In this document: one piece after another, positions 33,984 through 38,364 of the stretch
Numbering within the stretch: the stretch's first letter is position 1
Layout: each line of letters begins with the position of its first letter
From: Gammaproteobacteria bacterium
GTDB lineage: Bacteria > Pseudomonadota > Gammaproteobacteria > GRL18
DNA: 38,364 nucleotides
Assembly (NCBI GenBank): GCA_015231865.1
Contig: JADGAU010000011.1
Coordinates: forward strand, 1-38,364
Direction: 5' to 3'
The notes under the pieces: generated by a model
The model's database searches: none
Told to the model about the DNA's origin: nothing
The model's input: the letters and a program-made list of their open reading frames with translations, nothing else
Made by a program: the position numbers and the translations under genes

Positions 33984-36743
33984 TTAGTCTTGTTCAGCTA
34001 ATAAACTAGCATGAGCTGCTGCTAGTCTTGCAACTGGAACTCGTGGTGCAGAACAGGAAACATAGTTGAGCCCTGCTTTATGGCAGAATTTAATTGATTT
34101 TGGATGACCACCATGTTCACCACAAATACCAATACTCATGCCTTCACGAGTTTTGCGTCCCCAGTCTACGGCCAATGTCATTAATTTCCCAACCCCATTA
34201 ACATCAAGAACCTCAAAAGGATTATCCTGTAAAATACCACGCTCATTATACAAGGGTAAAAATTTGTTTTCGGCATCTTCACGAGAAAACGAAAAAGTAG
34301 CCTGACTTAAATCATTGGTACCGAAAGAGAAAAACTCAGCTTCTTTAGCCAGATCTTCTGCTTTTAAACAAGCTCTAACAACTTCTAGCATTGAACCAAA
34401 TTTAAAAGGTACTGGATGGCCATATTGTTTTTCTACATCGGCACTGATGGTTGTTACAAAATCTTTTACATATTTCAATTCTTTAACAGTACAAACCTGT
34501 GGAATCATTATGTAAGGCTTAACATCAACGCCTCTTGAGTTACAATCTGCTGCGGCTTCAAGTATTGCACGTATCTGCATCGAATATATTTCAGGAAATG
34601 TTATACCAAGCCTGACACCTCGATGCCCAAGCATAGGATTAGTTTCATATAGTGCGCGTACTTTTTTAAGCATCAGGTATTTCTTTTCAATGCTTTCTTC
34701 AACAAGTTGAACATCAACAAATTCAGGTAAACGTCTATCGACTTTGCTATTAGAATTATTAATCAGATTCATTGAATTTTTAAGCACATCTAAACCGGTA
34801 ACCGTTGCTCTTAGTTGTTCTAGTTCTTCCAATTCTTGTTCTAATTGCTTTTCATTGGGTAAAAATTCATGAATTGGTGGATCTAATAAACGAATAGTGA
34901 CCTGGTTAGGCGACATAACTTCTAAAATTGATTTAAAATCAGAACGTTGAATAGGTAGTAATTTATCCAAAGCTTCTTGTCTTTGTTCTTTAGTTTCAGC
35001 TACAATCATTTCAATGACAATAGGTAAGCGATCAACATCATTAAACATCCGCTCTGTACGGCATAAGCCGATACCTTTTGCTCCATATTTAAGTGCCCTA
35101 TTCGCATCTGTTGCCGTATCAGCATTGGCTAAAACTTTTAATTGAGCTTTTTCATCAGCCCATCCTAATAAAGTATTTAACTCAGTAGAAAAGTCAGCTT
35201 CAATCATATCAACCTGACCTAAATAAATATTACCACTACTACCATCAACACTGATTGTATCACCTTCTTTAATGGTAATTTCTCCAACTTTTGCACGTCT
35301 GGTCATAACATCAACAAGTATGCCTTCTGCACCAGCAACACAAGGCTTACCCATACCTCGGGCAACCACAGCTGCATGTGATGTTTTACCACCACGGCTA
35401 GTTAAAATTCCTTCAGAAGCAAAAAATCCATGAATATCTTCAGGCTTGGTTTCCTCTCTGATTAGGATAACTTTTGTACCTGATTTTGCTACTTGCTCAG
35501 CACGGTCGGCGTCAAAAACTGCTTGTCCATATGCAGCGCCGGGTGAAGCAGGTAAACCTTGAGCCAGGATGTGGTTTTGTTTAGAAGGATCAATTCTTGG
35601 GTACAACATTTGTTCAAGATAGCTCGGATTGATTCTTAGTAAAGCCTCATCCTTATTGATTAAACCTTCTCTTTCCATTTCTACGGATGTTCTAACCATA
35701 GAAACCGCATTCATTTTTCCGTTTCGAGTTTGTAAGCAATATAATCGCCCTTGCTCAATGGTAAATTCAAAATCCTGAACTTCACGGTAATGTGATTCTA
35801 ATTTAGCACGTAATTCTAAAAGCTGTACATGCAATTCGGGCATTTCTTCCTGTAATCGATCAATGGGTTTAGGGGTACGGATACCAGCAACCACATCTTC
35901 ACCCTGCGCATTAATCAGATATTCACCAAATAACCGGTTTTCACCTGTACCCGGGTTACGAGTAAATGCAACACCGGTTGCACAATCATTACCTAAGTTA
36001 CCGAACACCATAGCGACAATATTGACAGCAGTACCATTTGCCTGAGCTTTAGAAATATTAAATTCACGACGATAATCAATCGCCCTTTTACCATTCCAGG
36101 AACCAAAAACAGCTTTAATAGCAAGTTCTAATTGTAAATATGGATCATCGGGGAAATCATGTCCTGTTTGTTGTTTAACTATTTGAAGAAACGCCTCAGC
36201 AACCTCTTTTAAAGTTTCTGCATCTAAGTCAACATCATCCACTGCGCCATGATCTAATTTGATTTTAGTAAACACTTCATCGAAGTGTTCATCGTCAACA
36301 TTTAAAGCGACTTTACCAAATAATTGAATAAAACGACGATATGCATCATAAGCAAATCGTCTATCACCAGATTGTTCTATTAAGCCATAGATTGTATCTT
36401 TGTTTAGCCCCAGATTTAAAATCGTATCCATCATACCCGGCATTGACATGGCCGATCCAGAACGAACCGATATTAATAAAGGATTATTTTTACCGCCAAA
36501 TTGACGGCTTGTTTCTTGTTCCATTAACTCAAGACTAGCTTTCACTTGATTAAACATATTTTCAGGTAAGTTATTATCTTCTAAATATGCTAAGCAGGCT
36601 TCAGTAGAAATAACAAAACCTGATGGTACATTTAAACCAATTTGAGTCATTTCACACAGGTTTGCACCCTTACCACCTAGTAATTGCTTATCTTTTCCAT
36701 CACCTTCTTGAAATGAAAAAACCCATTTTTTACTTTCTGACAT
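33984..36743 (-). CDS. ppdK: Pyruvate, phosphate dikinase
   Basis: The protein has 919 residues and interconverts pyruvate, ATP and phosphate with PEP, AMP and PPi. The N-terminal ATP-grasp is marked by LLGGKGANLCEM and 'SVRSGSAMSMPGMMDTILNLG'. The swivelling phosphohistidine domain has His456 (RGGKTSHAAVVARGMG; Thr454 is the usual regulatory site). The C-terminal PEP-binding barrel has 'GAKGIGLCRTERMF', 'GTNDLSQATFSFSRED' and catalytic Cys897 (SCSAPRVPVARLA). It is slightly longer and more divergent in the barrel than classical PpdK ('GSMLEVVRACLKAEDLA'), so it may belong to a distinct subfamily. No regulatory-protein gene (PDRP) is near. AGGAAAAC precedes the ATG. Confidence 0.93.
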   Translation of the reverse strand: MSESKKWVFSFQEGDGKDKQLLGGKGANLCEMTQIGLNVPSGFVISTEACLAYLEDNNLPENMFNQVKASLELMEQETSRQFGGKNNPLLISVRSGSAMSMPGMMDTILNLGLNKDTIYGLIEQSGDRRFAYDAYRRFIQLFGKVALNVDDEHFDEVFTKIKLDHGAVDDVDLDAETLKEVAEAFLQIVKQQTGHDFPDDPYLQLELAIKAVFGSWNGKRAIDYRREFNISKAQANGTAVNIVAMVFGNLGNDCATGVAFTRNPGTGENRLFGEYLINAQGEDVVAGIRTPKPIDRLQEEMPELHVQLLELRAKLESHYREVQDFEFTIEQGRLYCLQTRNGKMNAVSMVRTSVEMEREGLINKDEALLRINPSYLEQMLYPRIDPSKQNHILAQGLPASPGAAYGQAVFDADRAEQVAKSGTKVILIREETKPEDIHGFFASEGILTSRGGKTSHAAVVARGMGKPCVAGAEGILVDVMTRRAKVGEITIKEGDTISVDGSSGNIYLGQVDMIEADFSTELNTLLGWADEKAQLKVLANADTATDANRALKYGAKGIGLCRTERMFNDVDRLPIVIEMIVAETKEQRQEALDKLLPIQRSDFKSILEVMSPNQVTIRLLDPPIHEFLPNEKQLEQELEELEQLRATVTGLDVLKNSMNLINNSNSKVDRRLPEFVDVQLVEESIEKKYLMLKKVRALYETNPMLGHRGVRLGITFPEIYSMQIRAILEAAADCNSRGVDVKPYIMIPQVCTVKELKYVKDFVTTISADVEKQYGHPVPFKFGSMLEVVRACLKAEDLAKEAEFFSFGTNDLSQATFSFSREDAENKFLPLYNERGILQDNPFEVLDVNGVGKLMTLAVDWGRKTREGMSIGICGEHGGHPKSIKFCHKAGLNYVSCSAPRVPVARLAAAHASLLAEQD

Positions 36744-36798
36744 TCTATGTTTTCCTGATTAATTAAATTGTTAGTATATAGCCCTAAGCCCAATAAAG

Positions 36799-36845
36799 AA
36801 TTTGCTCTACCATCAAAAACTAACATAATAAAAGTAGAGCAAATT
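36799..36845. terminator. 12-bp inverted repeat between the cytochrome gene and ppdK
   Basis: AATTTGCTCTAC (36799-36810) pairs perfectly with GTAGAGCAAATT (36834-36845) around a 23-base loop. A run of T follows on the plus strand but not on the minus strand, which is the strand of both flanking genes. It may be a terminator for antisense transcription, a leader hairpin of ppdK, or an operator. The surrounding 182-base gap shows nothing else. Confidence 0.45.
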
Positions 36846-36925
36846 TTTTAAGTAAGTTAGAAGGGACAATTATTATTTTATAGTGTAACTATTACGACAT
36901 AATGACAATATGACTTTTTAGTTTC

Positions 36926-37204
36926 TTATTTATTAGTAAAATGATAAAAGTTATCATTTAAAAAATTAACAACTTCTTTTTCATCATCCGGAAACCATTC
37001 AGTATTTAAATTTTGTGAACACATACTGACCTGACGACCAAGATCCAATGAAGATTTAACTTTATGATTAGCTCGAGTATAAGCCTCTGTCTGATGACAG
37101 GATAGGCATTTACTATTATGTAATTCCCTTCCTTCATTTGCATACGCGTTTGTTAGTGGATACACAAATGCGACAAGTATTAATATTGATATTTGTTTAA
37201 ACAT
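36926..37204 (-). CDS. Small periplasmic c-type cytochrome
   Basis: The protein has 92 residues from the ATG at 37204, which directly starts a signal peptide (MFKQISILILVAFVYPLTNAYA) and has AAGGAAAA upstream; an upstream in-frame start would overlap yciO and add no signal. One heme site, C33-L-S-C36-H37, is followed by 'VKSSLDLGRQVSMCSQNLNTEWFPDDEKEVVNFLN', with Met as a possible second ligand. Relatives are small electron-transfer cytochromes of unclear partner. It follows yciO after 22 bases and is apparently in the rnm-yciO operon. Confidence 0.8.
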   Translation of the reverse strand: MFKQISILILVAFVYPLTNAYANEGRELHNSKCLSCHQTEAYTRANHKVKSSLDLGRQVSMCSQNLNTEWFPDDEKEVVNFLNDNFYHFTNK

Positions 37205-37226
37205 GCGTTTTCCTTTTTTAAAATAT

Positions 37227-37844
37227 TTAAAACTGAGAAGTGTCACCGAGACCTTGTCTTAATACAATAGCTTCATTGGTTTCTAAATCAATAACTGAGG
37301 TAGCTTCAAAACCACAAAAGCCACCATCGATAATAAGATCTAATTGATGTTCCAATATTTGTCTAATTTCATATGGATCTGTTGAAGGAAACTCATCTCC
37401 CGGTAAAATCAGAGTTGAGCTCATAATTGGTTCACCCAATTCTTCTAATAATGACTGTACAATTTTATTATCGGGCACACGAATACCAATGGTCTTGCGT
37501 TTAGCATTCATTAAGCGCTTTGGTACCTCTTTAGTTGCTTTAAGAATAAAAGTATAAGCTCCAGGGGTATAAGTTTTTAAAGTACGATATTGGGAGTTGT
37601 CAATTTGAGCATAAGTAGATATTTCTGATAAATCCCGACAAACGAGAGTAAAGTTATGATGTTTATCCAGATTTCTAATAAAACGAATTTTATCCATTGC
37701 CGCTTTATCACCAAGATGACATCCAATAGCATAGGCAGAATCGGTTGGATAGACGATTAACCCACCCTCTCTTATAATTTCGACAGCTTGTTTAATCAAG
37801 CGTGATTGTGGATTTTCTGGGTGAATTTGGAAAAATTGGCTCAT
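37227..37844 (-). CDS. yciO: YciO, Sua5/YrdC-family protein
   Basis: The protein has 205 residues. It begins MSQFFQIHPENPQ as YciO does, with 'GGLIVYPTDSAYAIGCHLGDK', 'HNFTLVCRDLSE', 'RKTIGIRVPDN' and 'LDLIIDGGFCG'. The fold is that of L-threonylcarbamoyladenylate synthase (TsaC/Sua5); YciO itself has weak or uncertain t6A-related activity. It lies 33 bases downstream of rnm, the same order as E. coli rnm-yciO, which supports the call. Confidence 0.92.
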   Translation of the reverse strand: MSQFFQIHPENPQSRLIKQAVEIIREGGLIVYPTDSAYAIGCHLGDKAAMDKIRFIRNLDKHHNFTLVCRDLSEISTYAQIDNSQYRTLKTYTPGAYTFILKATKEVPKRLMNAKRKTIGIRVPDNKIVQSLLEELGEPIMSSTLILPGDEFPSTDPYEIRQILEHQLDLIIDGGFCGFEATSVIDLETNEAIVLRQGLGDTSQF

Positions 37845-37877
37845 AGTCTGTGTTCAATCGTGTGGTAATAATTAATG

Positions 37878-38364
37878 TTAAGTCAATAGTTCTGAAACTG
37901 GTTTGCAGGAGCGTGGTAAATCAGGGAAATATCCTAAGTTATTCCACGGCATATCAGGACTATGGAAATCTGAACCAATTGATGCATACAAATTATATTC
38001 TTCTGCAATTTTACTTAGCTTTGGAATTTCATCAACACATTGGCTTCCAGAAACAACTTCTATAGCTTGTCCACCAAGATTACAGAAATCATTAACAAGT
38101 TGTTTAAGTTTTTTTAATTTTAATTTATACCTGGCTGGATGGGCAATAATAGCAATACCTTTTGCTGCTTGAATCCAGTTTATAACATCTTCTAATGAAG
38201 CCCAGGTATCTTTAATATAACCCGGTTTATTGTTAATTAAAAACTTCTTAAAAGCATGTTTTATATCTTTAGCATAGCCTTGTTGGACAAGAAAATAGGC
38301 AAAATGTAAACGACCAATCATTGTCGATTGTGAAAACCGTTGTGCTCCTTCTAAAGCATTTTCT
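37878..38364 (-). CDS. rnm: RNase AM (YciV), PHP-domain 5'-3' exonuclease, N-terminus cut by window edge
   Basis: The frame runs off the right edge; the visible C-terminal 162 residues begin ENALEGAQRFSQSTMIGRLHF. PHP marks are 'GRLHFAYFLV', 'KPGYIKDTWASLEDVINWI' (shortened here to the key GKP-like and WASLE segments), 'AIIAHPARYK' and 'SIGSDFHSPD', which supply metal-binding His and Asp residues. The enzyme trims mRNA and rRNA 5' ends and dephosphorylates oligonucleotides; an apparent internal start at 38321 is inside the domain and not real. It heads the rnm-yciO-cytochrome run. About 120 N-terminal residues are missing. Confidence 0.9.
   Translation of the reverse strand, partial: ENALEGAQRFSQSTMIGRLHFAYFLVQQGYAKDIKHAFKKFLINNKPGYIKDTWASLEDVINWIQAAKGIAIIAHPARYKLKLKKLKQLVNDFCNLGGQAIEVVSGSQCVDEIPKLSKIAEEYNLYASIGSDFHSPDMPWNNLGYFPDLPRSCKPVSELLT

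Overview
The window is AT-rich chromosomal DNA, most likely from a free-living, respiring gammaproteobacterium, possibly marine. Indicators are the rnm-yciO gene pair, an HU-beta gene, a UbiM-type ubiquinone hydroxylase, a porin, lipoproteins, TlpA and c-type cytochrome proteins, a TRAP transporter, and several large c-di-GMP enzymes. I see no rRNA, tRNA, CRISPR array, prophage or complete insertion sequence. Both edges cut genes: an unidentified C-terminus on the left and the RNase AM gene on the right.

Layout. 0-2.1 kb: an ORF tail and a secreted beta-helix/Calx-beta protein. 2.2-3.5 kb: a divergent cobalt/nickel unit, dmeR (RcnR-like repressor) and dmeF (CDF efflux pump), with a G-tract palindromic operator between them. 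3.7 kb: a 125-bp imperfect palindrome resembling a MITE, with short relatives at 22.7 and 24.9 kb. 3.9-8.1 kb: porin, periplasmic solute-binding protein, and hybrid histidine kinase. 8.2-10.5 kb on the other strand: lipoprotein solute-binding protein plus membrane diguanylate cyclase. 10.7-15.5 kb: hemH, a membrane PAS-PAS-GGDEF-EAL protein, and a DUF2798 protein.

15.7-21.7 kb is the clearest metabolic module: TRAP transporter dctPQM followed by lutABC. Together they should import and oxidise L-lactate (or a similar 2-hydroxy acid) to pyruvate. Pyruvate phosphate dikinase at 34-36.7 kb could then turn pyruvate into PEP; that link is inference. 21.7-28.2 kb holds mainly small housekeeping or poorly characterised genes: a TSUP permease, a thiamine-binding-type UPF0045 protein, a cold-shock-like protein, a zinc metallopeptidase, DUF1499, an SGNH esterase, HU, a DUF2157-like membrane protein, DUF5062 and YggU. 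It also holds a decayed remnant of the start of dinB. 28.2-30.9 kb: a second membrane PAS-GGDEF-EAL protein and a stand-alone receiver. 30.9-38.4 kb, all on the minus strand: an unusual alpha/beta-like plus TlpA thioredoxin protein, ubiM, ppdK, a small cytochrome c, yciO and rnm (partial).

The most interesting themes are two back-to-back pairs in which a solute-binding protein gene sits directly beside a membrane signalling gene without any transporter genes; the miniature palindromic repeat family, one copy of which supplies a stop codon; the dinB fossil; the stem-loop between dctP and dctQ; and the fused thioredoxin protein. I see no clear candidate for a wholly new defence or mobile system.
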